Shown in pieces: positions 49,244 through 60,084 of a stretch of 64,000 nt of DNA. Source of the DNA: an uncultured Paracoccaceae bacterium (GTDB lineage: Bacteria; Pseudomonadota; Alphaproteobacteria; Rhodobacterales; Rhodobacteraceae); NCBI GenBank assembly GCA_947489705.1, contig CANLEQ010000001.1, positions 248,001 to 312,000 on the forward strand, given 5' to 3'. The notes beneath the pieces were generated by a model. That model was not told where the DNA came from and did no database searches. It saw nothing but the letters and a program-made list of their open reading frames with translations. The position numbers and the translations under genes were made by a program. Every line of letters begins with the position of its first letter. The stretch's first letter is position 1.

Positions 49244-49851
49244 TGCGCCGGTTCGACGGCGATGCGCTGGTCGTGGCGACGCATAATGCCGGCAAGCTCG
49301 CCGAGATCCGCGACCTGCTCGGCCCCTATGGCGTTTCGCTGAGCTCGGCGGCCGATCACGGCCTGGCCGAGCCAGTCGAGGATGGCGAGACCTTCGTCGA
49401 GAATGCGCGCCTGAAGGCCCATGCGGCGGCCGAGGCTCTGGGCCTCCCCGCCCTGTCGGACGATTCCGGCATCGAGATCGAGGCGCTGAGCGGGGCGCCC
49501 GGCGTCTATACCGCGGATTGGGCCGAGACGCCCACCGGTCGCGATTTCGTCAAGGCAATGACCAAGGCGCATGACAAGCTGCTGCAAAGCGGAGAGGCCG
49601 AGCCGTGGCGGGCGCAATTCTGCTGCACGCTCGTCCTTGCTTGGCCCGACGGCCACGACGAGGTCTTCAAGGGGATCATGCCAGGCCGGATCGTCTGGCC
49701 GATGCGCGGCGACGAGGGGCACGGCTACGATCCGATCTTCGGGCCCGACGGATACGACATCACCTTCGGCGAGATGGACAGGTGGGAAAAGAACCGGATC
49801 TCGCACCGGGCGAAGGCTTTCGAGAAGCTGATCGCCGGCTGTTTTGCCTGA
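49243..49851 (+). CDS. rdgB: dITP/XTP pyrophosphatase (RdgB/HAM1)
   Basis: Removes non-canonical purine triphosphates. The 202 residues contain VVATHNAGKLAEI at the N-terminus, the LSDDSGIEIEAL catalytic region, and GYDPIFGPDGYDITFGEM with NRISHRAKAF near the end. The start overlaps the rph stop as TGATG and the 3' end overlaps the TTG start of hemW by eight bases. Confidence 0.96.
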   Translation: MRRFDGDALVVATHNAGKLAEIRDLLGPYGVSLSSAADHGLAEPVEDGETFVENARLKAHAAAEALGLPALSDDSGIEIEALSGAPGVYTADWAETPTGRDFVKAMTKAHDKLLQSGEAEPWRAQFCCTLVLAWPDGHDEVFKGIMPGRIVWPMRGDEGHGYDPIFGPDGYDITFGEMDRWEKNRISHRAKAFEKLIAGCFA

Positions 49852-50977
49852 GCCCGATTTCGGCATTTACCTGCATTGGCCCTTCTGTCAGGCCAAATGC
49901 CCCTATTGCGACTTCAACTCCCACGTCGTCGCCCGCATCGACCACAATGCGTGGCGCGCGGCCTATGCCAAAGAGCTTGCGCGGGTGCGGGCACTGACCG
50001 GCGAACGACGTGTCGCGTCGATCTATTTCGGCGGCGGAACGCCCAGCCTGATGGAGGCCCGCACGGTCGAGATGATCGTGTCGGATATCCAGCGGCACTG
50101 GCAGATCGCCAACGATTGCGAGATCACCCTGGAGGCGAACCCGACCTCGGTCGAGGCCGACAGGTTCCGCGACTACCGCCTTGCCGGTATCAACCGCGTC
50201 TCGATGGGGATCCAGGCCCTCGACGACGCAGATCTGCATCGCCTGGGACGGCTCCATTCGGTCGCCGAGGCGCGCGCAGCCTTCGATATTGCGCGCGAAA
50301 CCTTCGACCGGATCAGTTTCGACCTCATCTATGCGCGGCAGGACCAGTCGCTGCACGATTGGCGGCGGGAGCTTGGCGAGGCGCTCGCCATGGCGGCCGA
50401 TCACCTGTCGCTCTATCAACTGACGATCGAACCCGAGACGGCGTTCGGGGATCGTTATGCGCGCGGCGGGCTTCGCGGGCTGCCATCCGAGGACCTGTCG
50501 GCGGACATGTATGCGGTGACGCAGGAGCTTTGCGATGCGGCGGGAATGCCCGCCTACGAGGTTTCGAACCACGCCCGTGCCGGATCGGCGTCGCGGCACA
50601 ACATGATCTACTGGACGGGCGGGGATTATGCCGGCATCGGCCCCGGAGCGCATGGCCGCTTGACCCTCGGCGGGCGCAGGCATTCCACCGAGACGGCGAC
50701 GTCGCCGCTGCTTTGGTTGCAGGGCGCGCTGAAGGGCGAGACCCCCGAGACGATCGCCGCGCTCGACGATCTGACCGTCCTGGAAGAGCGTCTGATGATG
50801 GGGCTCAGGATCGGTGACGGCGTACCGCTCGACATAGCCACGCAGGTCGACGATTTTACACGAAAGATCAGTGGCTTGGAAGAATATGGCTTGGTCGAGC
50901 GGTCGGCGGGACACCTTCGCGTGACATCGTCCGGGCGCCCGCTTCTGAACGCGATCCTGCGCGAGCTATTCGCCTAG
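49844..50977 (+). CDS. hemW: Radical SAM haem chaperone HemW
   Basis: Radical SAM protein that binds haem and helps load it into haem proteins; earlier called HemN-like coproporphyrinogen oxidase. The 377 residues have HWPFCQAKCPYCDFNSH with the CxxxCxxC cluster motif, YFGGGTPSLM, and GINRVSMGIQALDDADLHRLGR. The start is a TTG at 49844 inside the end of rdgB, which gives the conserved MPEPDFGIYLHWPFC N-terminus. It ends with a four-base overlap into the convergent parB. Confidence 0.94.
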   Translation: MPEPDFGIYLHWPFCQAKCPYCDFNSHVVARIDHNAWRAAYAKELARVRALTGERRVASIYFGGGTPSLMEARTVEMIVSDIQRHWQIANDCEITLEANPTSVEADRFRDYRLAGINRVSMGIQALDDADLHRLGRLHSVAEARAAFDIARETFDRISFDLIYARQDQSLHDWRRELGEALAMAADHLSLYQLTIEPETAFGDRYARGGLRGLPSEDLSADMYAVTQELCDAAGMPAYEVSNHARAGSASRHNMIYWTGGDYAGIGPGAHGRLTLGGRRHSTETATSPLLWLQGALKGETPETIAALDDLTVLEERLMMGLRIGDGVPLDIATQVDDFTRKISGLEEYGLVERSAGHLRVTSSGRPLLNAILRELFA

Positions 50978-51867
50978 TTTTCGGCGCCGCCCGTCAGCAT
51001 GCGACAAAGATTATCCAGTTCTTCCAATGACTTATAGGAAATCGTGATCTTTCCGTCCCCGCGATCGGCGGCATGATCGACGACGACCTTCATCCCCAGA
51101 TTTGCCGCGAGATCCTGTTCGAGGGCGCGGGTATCCGCGTCCTTCTCGGAGCTGGCGGTGGCGCGGCGGCGCGTCGAAGGCTTCGGCCCCTTGGCCAGCG
51201 CCTCGGTCTCGCGCACGGACAGGTTCCGCGCGATGACCTGACGGGCGAGGCCGTCGGGATCGTCGGCGGTGATGAGAGCACGCGCATGCCCCGCGGTGAG
51301 CTTCCCCTCCGCGAGATAGGCCTGCACGCCCGGCGGGAGCGACAGGAGGCGCAGCGTGTTGGCAATGTGCGACCGGCTTTTGCCGAGCGCCTCGGCCATC
51401 TGTTCCTGCGTATGCCCGAAGCGGTCCATCAATTGCCGGTAGCCCGACGCCTCGTCCACCGCGTTGAGATCGCTGCGCTGGATGTTCTCGATGATTGCGA
51501 CCTCGAGCACCTCGGTATCGTCAAGACTGCGGACGATCGCGGGCACTTCGTGGACCTGCGCCATCTGCGCGGCACGCCACCGCCGCTCGCCCGCGACGAT
51601 CTCGAACGCGTCCGGCTTGGTCGGATGCACGCGCAGGATCAGCGGCTGGATGATGCCCTTCGTCGCGATCGAGGCCGCGAGTTCCTCTAGGCTTTCGGCG
51701 ACGAAGCTTTGCCGAGGCTGGTTGGGATTCGGATGGATCCGGTCGATCGCGATGCTGGCTTCGGCGCGGCGCTCTCCGCCCTGCTGCGGCGCCTCCACCT
51801 CGACATCGGCCATGAGTGCCGAGAGGCCGCGGCCAAGCCCCCGGCGTTCCTGCTTTCTGTCGCTCAT
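50974..51867 (-). CDS. parB: Chromosome-partitioning protein ParB
   Basis: CTP-dependent DNA clamp that loads at parS and spreads along the origin region. The 297 residues begin with GLGRGLSALMAD, the ParA-activating N-terminus, then the nuclease-like CTP domain with GERRWRAAQMA, a helix-turn-helix (QEQMAEALGKSRSHIANTL), and a C-terminal dimerisation domain. The ATG at 51867 has GGAG six bases upstream; an ATG at 51879, directly after the parA stop, is the alternative. Two parS-like sites lie 1.4-3.3 kb upstream. Confidence 0.97.
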   Translation of the reverse strand: MSDRKQERRGLGRGLSALMADVEVEAPQQGGERRAEASIAIDRIHPNPNQPRQSFVAESLEELAASIATKGIIQPLILRVHPTKPDAFEIVAGERRWRAAQMAQVHEVPAIVRSLDDTEVLEVAIIENIQRSDLNAVDEASGYRQLMDRFGHTQEQMAEALGKSRSHIANTLRLLSLPPGVQAYLAEGKLTAGHARALITADDPDGLARQVIARNLSVRETEALAKGPKPSTRRRATASSEKDADTRALEQDLAANLGMKVVVDHAADRGDGKITISYKSLEELDNLCRMLTGGAEN

Positions 51868-51879
51868 CTTGCGCTCCAT

Positions 51880-52674
51880 CTATGCGGCCCCCCGTGCTGC
51901 GAGTTCATGTGCCAAGTCGCGATACGCGACGCTTCCCTTCGAGGCGGGATCATAATCCAGAACGGAGCGCGCATAGGACGGCGCCTCGCTCACGCGCACG
52001 TTGCGCGGGATGATCGTCCCGAAGACCAGATCGCCAAGCGTATCCCGGGCGTCCGCAAGAACCTGTTGGGCCAGTCTGTTGCGACCATCGAACATCGTCA
52101 AGACGACGCCTTCGATCCTGAGGCCGGGATTGGCGCTCTGACGCACCTCGCGCATGGTCAGCATCAGCTGCGACAGACCTTCGAGCGCGAAAAATTCGCT
52201 TTGCAGCGGGACGAGGATCGAATGGGCAGCCACCATCGCGTTGATCGTCAACAGGCTCAACGAGGGCGGGCAATCGATCAGGATGAAATCGAGGTCCAGA
52301 TTCTCGACATCGGGCGCAGTAAGCGCGTCCTTCAGCAGGAAGGACCGCTTGCTGTTCGAATACATTTCAATATCGGCGGAGCTGAGATCTGCGGTGGCCG
52401 ACACGATCTTGAGCTTGTCGTATTCCGTCGGCATCAGGACCTCGGAAAGCGACTTTCCCTCCAGCAAGAGGTCATAGGTCGTCAAATCGCGGGTTTCGGG
52501 GTCGATTCCGAGGCCGGTGGAGGCATTTCCCTGAGGATCGAGGTCGACGATCGCCACACCGAACCCGTTCTCCGCCAAAGCCGCGCCGAGGTTGATCGCT
52601 GTCGTGGTCTTTCCGACGCCGCCCTTCTGGTTGACGATCGCAATGGTTTTTGGGCGGCTATGACGGTTCGACAC
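51880..52674 (-). CDS. parA: Chromosome-partitioning ATPase ParA
   Basis: Walker-type ATPase that moves ParB-parS complexes and so segregates the origin. The 264 residues have the deviant Walker A KGGVGKTTT at 17-25, DLDPQGNAS, and LIDCPPSLSLLTINA. The start is GTG at 52674, overlapping the end of rsmG by 17 bases, which suggests coupled translation. It lies in the hemJ-rho-mnmE-mnmG-rsmG-parA-parB run of minus-strand genes next to the proposed origin. Confidence 0.97.
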   Translation of the reverse strand: MSNRHSRPKTIAIVNQKGGVGKTTTAINLGAALAENGFGVAIVDLDPQGNASTGLGIDPETRDLTTYDLLLEGKSLSEVLMPTEYDKLKIVSATADLSSADIEMYSNSKRSFLLKDALTAPDVENLDLDFILIDCPPSLSLLTINAMVAAHSILVPLQSEFFALEGLSQLMLTMREVRQSANPGLRIEGVVLTMFDGRNRLAQQVLADARDTLGDLVFGTIIPRNVRVSEAPSYARSVLDYDPASKGSVAYRDLAHELAARGAA

Positions 52675-53263
52675 GCGCGATATCCCTGATTTTCAGAATG
52701 GCCGAGGTTGCCGATGTTTTACTAGGTATCGCCTCCAAAGAGAACCGCCATTCCCGCCGGGCGAGATCAATTTCGGCGTCGAACCGCTCGCCCTTGGGGA
52801 AAAGACAGGTGGCCCCCTGCCCCGCGTGGCGGAAGGCAAAACCCAAAAGGTCCGTCAGAGGCGCGAGCGCGCGGGCGGAAAGTATATCCGCCCCGATGGG
52901 CTCGACGGTTTCGATCCGCTGGTGAATGACGCGGACATCGAGGCTCAAAAGGCGCGAAACATGCGAAAGGAAGGCGCATTTCCTTGTATCCGACTCGACG
53001 CACACAACCTTGAGCGGCGTTCCCCTCGCGCATATTCCGACCACTATGCCTGGGAGACCCCCGCCGCTTCCCAGATCGCACCATGTGCCGTCGCTTGCGC
53101 CTGACAGTTGAAAAAGCTGCAGAGAATCCGCGATATGCCGGGACATGACATCGTCGGTGGTCCCACGTCCGATCAGATTTATGCGCCGGTTCCATTTGAG
53201 GAGTTCCGACACGTAGAGCTCGATGGCCTGCAATGTTTCATGTGAAACATCGGCGTCGATCAC
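52658..53263 (-). CDS. rsmG: 16S rRNA (guanine-527-N7)-methyltransferase RsmG
   Basis: Methylates G527 of 16S rRNA; loss gives low-level streptomycin resistance in other bacteria. The 201 residues contain [25 protein letters not shown] and the SAM-binding [15 protein letters not shown]. The start is GTG at 53263, overlapping the mnmG TGA. Codons 4-12 (ADVSHETLQ) carry a parS-like 16-mer, so coding and centromere functions overlap. Confidence 0.95.
   Translation of the reverse strand: MIDADVSHETLQAIELYVSELLKWNRRINLIGRGTTDDVMSRHIADSLQLFQLSGASDGTWCDLGSGGGLPGIVVGICARGTPLKVVCVESDTRKCAFLSHVSRLLSLDVRVIHQRIETVEPIGADILSARALAPLTDLLGFAFRHAGQGATCLFPKGERFDAEIDLARREWRFSLEAIPSKTSATSAILKIRDIARVEPS
53234..53249. 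promoter_or_regulatory. parS: parS-like site inside the start of rsmG
   Basis: TGTTTCATGTGAAACA differs from the parS consensus TGTTTCACGTGAAACA at one central base. It lies next to parAB and within 5.1 kb of the proposed origin. Confidence 0.85.
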
Positions 53264-55140
53264 CCGTCCGTTCCCGTCTTTTTCCGTGATCGCATGGCAA
53301 GAAGGATCGCGTTCAACCCGGCAGGTGTCATTCCCTCTATCTTCGTGGCCTGTGCGAGATTGCCGGGACGATTTCCCCGGAGCTTTTCCTTCAATTCGGA
53401 CGACAATCCATGAACCCGGTCGAGATCCAAGTCATTGGGAATGGGCGTGGCCTCGTCCTTACGGAGGCGTTCCGCCTCCCGGTCCTGTCGATCGAGATAG
53501 TTTGCATAAACGCCTTCCCGCGCAAGCTGGGTGACGATTTCGGGCGCGAGGTCACCGAGCGCCGGTATGGCCACAAGAATGCGCTCGGCCGATACCCCGG
53601 CGATCGAGAGAAGCTCCGCGCCACTCCTATGCGGGCCATCGGCGGCGAGATTGATCCCGGCATTTATGGCATCTTTATTCGAAACGACGGATTCCGAGAG
53701 AATTCTCCGCCCTTCTTCGAGATGGGCAAGTTTGGATTCAAAGGCCTGAGCGCGTCGGCGAGATGCAATCCCGAGCGCGAGCGCGGCCGGCGTAAGGCGT
53801 TGGTCGGCGTTGTCCGCACGAAGTTGAAGACGGAACTCGGCACGGGACGTGAACATCCGGTAAGGCTCCGAGACGCCCCGGGCCGTCAGATCGTCGATCA
53901 TGACGCCGATATAGGCCTCGGTTCGCGAGAGAATGAGGGGCGGATCACCGCGGACAGTAAGAACCGCGTTGATCCCCGCGATGCATCCTTGCGCGGCGGC
54001 CTCTTCGTAACCGGTGGTGCCGTTGATCTGACCAGCGAGCCACAGACCATTAAGCGCCTGAAGCTGAAGCGTGGAATCCAGCGCACGCGGGTCGACATAG
54101 TCATATTCGATCGCGTAGCCGGCCTGTACAATCTCCGCCTGTTCCAATCCTGCGATCGAACGAACATATCTCTCCTGTACGTCCTCGGGCAAGGATGTCG
54201 AGATTCCGTTCGGGTAAACGAGATCGCTTTCCAGCCCTTCCGGCTCGAGAAAGATCTGGTGCGAGTCCTTGTCGGCGAAACGGGCGATCTTATCCTCGAT
54301 CGAGGGGCAATATCGAGGGCCCACCCCGCTGATATTACCGCTGTACATGGCGGACTTATCAAGATTTTCGCGAACGATGTCATGGGTTTGCGCATTCGTA
54401 TGCGTGATTGCGCAGGAGATCTGCCGCGCCTTGGGCGTGTTTGAGAGAAAAGACAGCATAACCGGTTCCGGATCGCCGGGCTGGGTCTCCAGGACGGACC
54501 AGTTGATGGTCCGCCCATCCAACCGGGGCGGCGTTCCGGTCTTGAGCCGCCCCATGGGGAGCGACATGCCGTAAAGCCGATGCGCAAGCGGGACAGAGGG
54601 TGACTCCCCTACCCGTCCGCCCGGTATCTGACGCTCGCCGATATGCATGACACCGTTGAGGAACGTTCCCGTCGTCAAAATCGCAGCATCGCAGGCGAGA
54701 TCCCCTGCCCGTTCCAGACGTAATCCGGCAAGCCGCCCGTTAAGGACAACAAGATCGACCACCTGATCCTCGACGACTTGAAGATTTTCCTGCTCAGAGA
54801 TCGCCTGCTGGACGGCCGCACGGTACAGCTGCCGGTCCATCTGCGCGCGCGGTCCTTGAACCGCCGGACCTTTGCGCCGATTCAGCAGCCGGAACTGAAT
54901 CCCGCCCGCATCGGCGGCTTCGCCCATGATACCACCGAGCGCGTCGACTTCGCGGACAAGATGTCCCTTGCCCAGTCCCCCGATCGCGGGATTGCAGGAC
55001 ATCGCGCCGATCGTATCTCGCCGAAGCGTGACCAAGGTCACATCTGCCCCGGCCCTTGCCGCGGCGGATGCGGCTTCGACGCCGGCATGGCCGCCGCCGA
55101 CCACGGCGATCTTCGGCCGTCGATGTTTCACGTGGAACAT
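53260..55140 (-). CDS. mnmG: tRNA uridine-5-carboxymethylaminomethyl modification enzyme MnmG (GidA)
   Basis: FAD enzyme that, with MnmE, modifies the wobble uridine of several tRNAs. The 626 residues start [20 protein letters not shown] with the FAD-binding [12 protein letters not shown], then [22 protein letters not shown] and [12 protein letters not shown], and end in the C-terminal tRNA-binding part. Its first seven codons contain a parS-like site; the encoded MFHVKH is a known consequence of this overlap in alphaproteobacteria. It lies one base after mnmE. Confidence 0.97.
   Translation of the reverse strand: MFHVKHRRPKIAVVGGGHAGVEAASAAARAGADVTLVTLRRDTIGAMSCNPAIGGLGKGHLVREVDALGGIMGEAADAGGIQFRLLNRRKGPAVQGPRAQMDRQLYRAAVQQAISEQENLQVVEDQVVDLVVLNGRLAGLRLERAGDLACDAAILTTGTFLNGVMHIGERQIPGGRVGESPSVPLAHRLYGMSLPMGRLKTGTPPRLDGRTINWSVLETQPGDPEPVMLSFLSNTPKARQISCAITHTNAQTHDIVRENLDKSAMYSGNISGVGPRYCPSIEDKIARFADKDSHQIFLEPEGLESDLVYPNGISTSLPEDVQERYVRSIAGLEQAEIVQAGYAIEYDYVDPRALDSTLQLQALNGLWLAGQINGTTGYEEAAAQGCIAGINAVLTVRGDPPLILSRTEAYIGVMIDDLTARGVSEPYRMFTSRAEFRLQLRADNADQRLTPAALALGIASRRRAQAFESKLAHLEEGRRILSESVVSNKDAINAGINLAADGPHRSGAELLSIAGVSAERILVAIPALGDLAPEIVTQLAREGVYANYLDRQDREAERLRKDEATPIPNDLDLDRVHGLSSELKEKLRGNRPGNLAQATKIEGMTPAGLNAILLAMRSRKKTGTDG
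55124..55139. promoter_or_regulatory. parS: parS-like site inside the start of mnmG
   Basis: TGTTTCACGTGGAACA differs from the consensus TGTTTCACGTGAAACA at one base and overlaps the mnmG start codon. Spacing to the first site is about 1.9 kb. Confidence 0.88.
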
Positions 55141-55141
55141 T

Positions 55142-56419
55142 TCACTTCCCTATGCAGAACCTCGAGAAAATATCCCCCAAGAGATCCTCAATATCTACTC
55201 GACCGATCATCGTTTCAAGCGCCACCGTTGCATCCCGCAAATGGAGCGCGATCAGGGCGTCGTCTGACCGCGCGTCTATCGCAGCGCGGGCGTTTGCCAA
55301 ATGAGAGAGCGAATTCCGCATCGCGTTGGCATGCCGTTCCCGAATTGCGACTGACGAAGAGGCGGTTCGATTTCTCAAGATGCCGGCTATCTCGTTCACC
55401 AGTTGGTCGATCCCCTGCCCCGTCAGACCGGAGACGTCACCTTCGCCGATATCGGATTTGCCGCGTTTGACGATATCGCCCTCGCGCAGCTCAATCGGAA
55501 GCGGTGCATCATCCCGCTGCGTCAGCACCACGCGAAGATCCGCCTCAAGCGCGCGAGCACGGGCAAGGTCTATCCCGGCGGCCTCGAGCGGATCGGCGGT
55601 ATCTCGAAGCCCGGCAGTGTCGAGGAACGTCACCGGCAATCCGGACAGATCGGTGCGAACTTCGATCACGTCGCGTGTCGTTCCGGCAATCTCGGATGTC
55701 AGGGCGACCTGGCGACGCGCGATCGCGTTGAGAAGGGTCGATTTTCCCGCATTCGGCGCTCCAAGGATTGCGACCTCGAACCCGTCGCGGATCCTCTCAG
55801 AGACCCCATAGCCTTCGAGTTCCCGGGTCAGCGCGGAAATTCCTGCATCGATATGGCCAAGGACATCCGGCAAAACGTCGACCGGTACCTCCTCGTCGGC
55901 AAAATCGAGCGTCGCTTCGATCAGCGCACCCGCTTCGATCAAGCGGCGGCGCCAATCCTGGACGCGGAGGGACAATTCTCCCGAGAGGACGCGCTGTGCC
56001 TGCTGGCGTTGAAGCTCGGTCTCGGCTTCGATGAGATCCGCCAGACCCTCGACCTGCGTAAGGTCCATCCGATCGTTCTCGAGCGCACGCCGGGTGAATT
56101 CGCCGGCAAGCGCCGGCCGCGCCCCGGCAAAAGTCGCGAGGAGATCGAGGACGGCGCGCACTACCGCCCGGCTGCCGTGGAGATGGAGTTCCACGCAATC
56201 CTCCCCGGTGAAACTTCGGCCAGCGGAGAACGAGAGGATCAGCCCGGTATCGAGGATGTCACCGTTCCGATCGCGTATTCGTCGTAATCCCGCCTGCCGT
56301 TCCGGCGGGCGGGATGATATTATTTCATCAATGATTTCAAATGCTTGAGGACCAGATACCCGGATCACCGCGACACCCGCCTTTCCGGGCGCTGTGGCCT
56401 CGGCAAAGATGGTGTCCAT
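55142..56419 (-). CDS. mnmE: tRNA modification GTPase MnmE (TrmE)
   Basis: GTPase partner of MnmG in wobble-uridine modification. The 425 residues have the tetrahydrofolate-binding N-terminal domain ([23 protein letters not shown]; core [11 protein letters not shown]), helical parts, G1 [13 protein letters not shown]3 DTAGLRDT, and the catalytic C-terminal CIGK. The G4 motif reads RGKSD rather than the usual NKxD, a divergence also plausible in relatives. It is about 25 residues shorter than E. coli MnmE. Confidence 0.95.
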   Translation of the reverse strand: MDTIFAEATAPGKAGVAVIRVSGPQAFEIIDEIISSRPPERQAGLRRIRDRNGDILDTGLILSFSAGRSFTGEDCVELHLHGSRAVVRAVLDLLATFAGARPALAGEFTRRALENDRMDLTQVEGLADLIEAETELQRQQAQRVLSGELSLRVQDWRRRLIEAGALIEATLDFADEEVPVDVLPDVLGHIDAGISALTRELEGYGVSERIRDGFEVAILGAPNAGKSTLLNAIARRQVALTSEIAGTTRDVIEVRTDLSGLPVTFLDTAGLRDTADPLEAAGIDLARARALEADLRVVLTQRDDAPLPIELREGDIVKRGKSDIGEGDVSGLTGQGIDQLVNEIAGILRNRTASSSVAIRERHANAMRNSLSHLANARAAIDARSDDALIALHLRDATVALETMIGRVDIEDLLGDIFSRFCIGK

Positions 56420-56428
56420 TTTGCGGCC

Positions 56429-57700
<1,272 letters not shown>

Positions 57701-57827
57701 GAAACGTTCCTCGGCCTCGCGCGGGATGGCGCGGTCGGTCATGTCTGTGCTTGGAAGATCTGGCGATCGGACGATCGTTGCCTATCGATTACCCGTCCGG
57801 CCCGACTTTGTCAATCAGGCGCGAGGT

Positions 57828-58280
57828 CTAGAACGGACGCGCGACGACCGAGACCACGATGACGATCAGCAAAAGGGTCGGCACCTCGTTCATCATGCGG
57901 AAGGTCCGGCCCGGAAGCGAGCTTTCGCCCGAGGCCAATGCCTTGCGCTGCTTGCCGCACCACATGTGGAACCAGGTGAGCGCGATCACCGAGACGGCCT
58001 TGGTCCAGGGCCAGATCGCGCTCCAGTCGACGAGGCCGGGCGTGGAGACCAGGATCAGGCCGAAGATCCAGGTGAGGATCATCGCCGGATTCATTATAAG
58101 TTTCAGTAACTTGCGCTCCATCGTCTCGAGCATCTGCGCCTTGTCGGTCCCGATGCGGGCCTGTTCGGCGTGATAGACGAAGAGCCGCGGCAGATAGAAG
58201 AGACCCGCCATCCACGCCACGAACGAGATGATGTGCAGGGATTTGATCCAGGGATAGAGCGCGAGGAGCGTGTCGGTCAT
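57828..58280 (-). CDS. hemJ: Protoporphyrinogen IX oxidase HemJ
   Basis: Membrane haem-biosynthesis enzyme that oxidises protoporphyrinogen IX where HemG/HemY are lacking. The 150 residues have four hydrophobic segments and the family motifs WIKSLHIISFVAWMAGLFYLPRLFVYH (core LHIISFVAWMAGLFYLPR), MERKLLKLIMNPAMI and WFHMWCGKQRK. A conserved His near residue 16 and a Lys near 85 fit proposed haem ligands or active-site residues. It is the first minus-strand gene left of the proposed origin. hemE, which sits here in Caulobacter, is absent. Confidence 0.93.
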   Translation of the reverse strand: MTDTLLALYPWIKSLHIISFVAWMAGLFYLPRLFVYHAEQARIGTDKAQMLETMERKLLKLIMNPAMILTWIFGLILVSTPGLVDWSAIWPWTKAVSVIALTWFHMWCGKQRKALASGESSLPGRTFRMMNEVPTLLLIVIVVSVVARPF

Positions 58281-58657
58281 GATCGAGCTTCTTAAATAGA
58301 TATAGAGAAAAGGAAAGTAGATGAGTGCTGTAGGGCGGTGGATAACGTGGATAAGCGTTCCGTGCCAAGCTGTCCGCAGGCCCCTCGGACGAAGATCGCC
58401 ACCGCTGTTGACGAGCGCGCAAAATTCATCGATCCCTTTCGTTATCAGTAACTTGGTTCGAGCCTGGCCTGTGGATGAACCTGTGGTCTGAGGCGAGGGT
58501 CGCGGTGGACGGCGGATCGGCCGATGGGATATATCCCGGTCGCTGTCCACGGGTATGGAACGGCGCGAATCTGAGAACCGAACGGGGAATATCCACCGAA
58601 GCGCACGGCCTCCTCTTTGACCCCATTCCGCCCGCAGACTTTTCCCGGGAGTTATCC
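58281..58657. other. oriC: Putative chromosomal replication origin
   Basis: A 377-base gene-free region between divergent hemJ and maf. It has an AT-rich stretch at about 58288-58320, then two adjacent DnaA-box-like 9-mers, GGTGGATAA (58337-58345) and CGTGGATAA (58346-58354), each one base from TGTGGATAA. TGTGGATGA (58470-58478) is also one base off. ATATCCACC (58589-58597) and TTATCCATG (58652-58660) are two off on the other strand. A GANTC methylation site is at 58567-58571. The flanking gene order matches the origin region of Caulobacter and relatives, though hemE and the regulator gene usually beside it are missing. Confidence 0.72.
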
Positions 58658-59251
58658 ATGCACCTTATCCTCGCTTCCGGATCGCAGACGCGGGCCGACC
58701 TGCTCAGCCGCGCGGGGTTGAGCTTCGAGATCGAGATCGCGCGGATCGACGAGGACAGCGTCAAGGCGTCGATGGTGGCCGAAGGGGCGCCGCCCCGGGA
58801 TGTGGCCGACGCGCTGGCCGAGGCGAAGGCGCGCAAGGTGTCGCTGCGCCGGCCGGGTGCCATCGTCCTTGGCTGCGACCAGGTGCTGGCGCATCACGGC
58901 GCGATCCTGTCGAAGCCGGAAACACCCCGGGCGGCGGGCGAGCAGCTGAGACGTCTCAGGGACGATCGGCACACGCTTCTCTCGGCAATCGTGGCTTACG
59001 AGGATGGCGAGCCCCTCTGGCGGCATATCGCGACGGTGCGCCTCGCGATGCGGGATCTGAGCGACGTCTATATCGACGAGTACGTCACGCGGAACTGGGA
59101 GAGCATCCGTCACTCCGTCGGGGGCTACAAGCTCGAGGAGGAAGGGATGCGGCTCTTCCGGGCGGTCGAGGGGGATTATTTTGCCACACTGGGGCTTCCG
59201 ATGATCCCGCTCTTGTCCTGGTTGATCGACCGGGGCAATCTGCAGGCATGA
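58658..59251 (+). CDS. maf: Maf/YceF-family nucleoside triphosphate pyrophosphatase
   Basis: Predicted to hydrolyse modified or canonical nucleotides (dTTP/UTP or m7GTP). The 197 residues begin with LILASGSQTRADLLSRAGL, and include the catalytic LGCDQVLAHHG and the YKLEEEGMRLF region. Which Maf subgroup it belongs to is uncertain. The ATG at 58658 overlaps a DnaA-box-like sequence at the right end of the proposed origin. Its TGA overlaps the aroE ATG. Confidence 0.93.
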   Translation: MHLILASGSQTRADLLSRAGLSFEIEIARIDEDSVKASMVAEGAPPRDVADALAEAKARKVSLRRPGAIVLGCDQVLAHHGAILSKPETPRAAGEQLRRLRDDRHTLLSAIVAYEDGEPLWRHIATVRLAMRDLSDVYIDEYVTRNWESIRHSVGGYKLEEEGMRLFRAVEGDYFATLGLPMIPLLSWLIDRGNLQA

Positions 59252-60084
59252 CTCATGAGAAAATCCCGCTGGCCGGGGTGCTGGGCGCCCCGATCGCCCA
59301 TTCCCGGTCCCCGCTGCTTCACAATTTCTGGTTGAAGCGGCACGGGCTTCGCGGGGCCTATGTGCCGCTCCATGTGGAGCAGAGCGACCTGGAGCGCGTG
59401 CTCGCGGCGATGCCGCTGATGGGCTTCGTGGGGTGCAACGTCACCCTGCCCCACAAGGTCTCGGTCCTGAACCTCGCGACCAGCGTGTCGGACCGCGCGG
59501 CGTTGATCGGTGCGGCCAACACGCTGACCTTCCGCGAGGGCGGCGGGATCATCGCCGACAATACCGACGGGTACGGCTTCATCAACAATCTCAGGCAGAA
59601 CGCGCCGGATTGGGCGCCCAGATCGGGGCCGGCCACGCTGTTCGGGGCCGGCGGGGCCGCACGGGCCATCATCACCGCGCTGATCGAGGCCGGCGTGCCG
59701 GAAATCCGGCTGACCAACCGCACGCGGGCCCGGTCCGAGGCCCTGCGCAAGGAGTTCGGCGCCCGTATCACGGTCTACGACTGGGTGCAGGCCGGCAACA
59801 TGTTCGAGGACGCGGCGACGGTCATCAACACCACCTCGCTCGGGATGGAGGGCAAGGCCGAGTTTCGCGTGCCGCTCGACGGGTTGTCGCCCCGGACTCT
59901 GGTGACCGACGTGGTCTATACGCCGCTCGAGACGACGTTGCTGCGCCGGGCGCGCGAGATCGGCTGCCCGACCGTCGACGGGCTGGGCATGCTGCTCCAT
60001 CAGGCGGTGCCGGCCTTCGAGCGGTGGTTCGGCGAGCGGCCGCAGGTCGACGAGGAGACCCGCGAAACCGTCATGGCGGGATGA
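59248..60084 (+). CDS. aroE: Shikimate dehydrogenase (NADP+)
   Basis: Reduces 3-dehydroshikimate to shikimate in aromatic amino acid synthesis. The 278 residues contain GAPIAHSRSPLLHNF, the conserved GCNVTLPHK with catalytic Lys, NTDGYGF and the nucleotide-binding FGAGGAARAI, plus DVVYTPLETTLL. It starts within the maf stop (ATGA) and ends within the coaE start, so maf-aroE-coaE-dnaQ are translationally coupled. Confidence 0.97.
   Translation: MTHEKIPLAGVLGAPIAHSRSPLLHNFWLKRHGLRGAYVPLHVEQSDLERVLAAMPLMGFVGCNVTLPHKVSVLNLATSVSDRAALIGAANTLTFREGGGIIADNTDGYGFINNLRQNAPDWAPRSGPATLFGAGGAARAIITALIEAGVPEIRLTNRTRARSEALRKEFGARITVYDWVQAGNMFEDAATVINTTSLGMEGKAEFRVPLDGLSPRTLVTDVVYTPLETTLLRRAREIGCPTVDGLGMLLHQAVPAFERWFGERPQVDEETRETVMAG

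Noticed and set aside
58450-58470. tRNA T-arm-like GGTTCGAGCC in the proposed origin
   Set aside because: No acceptor, D or anticodon stems could be matched around it.
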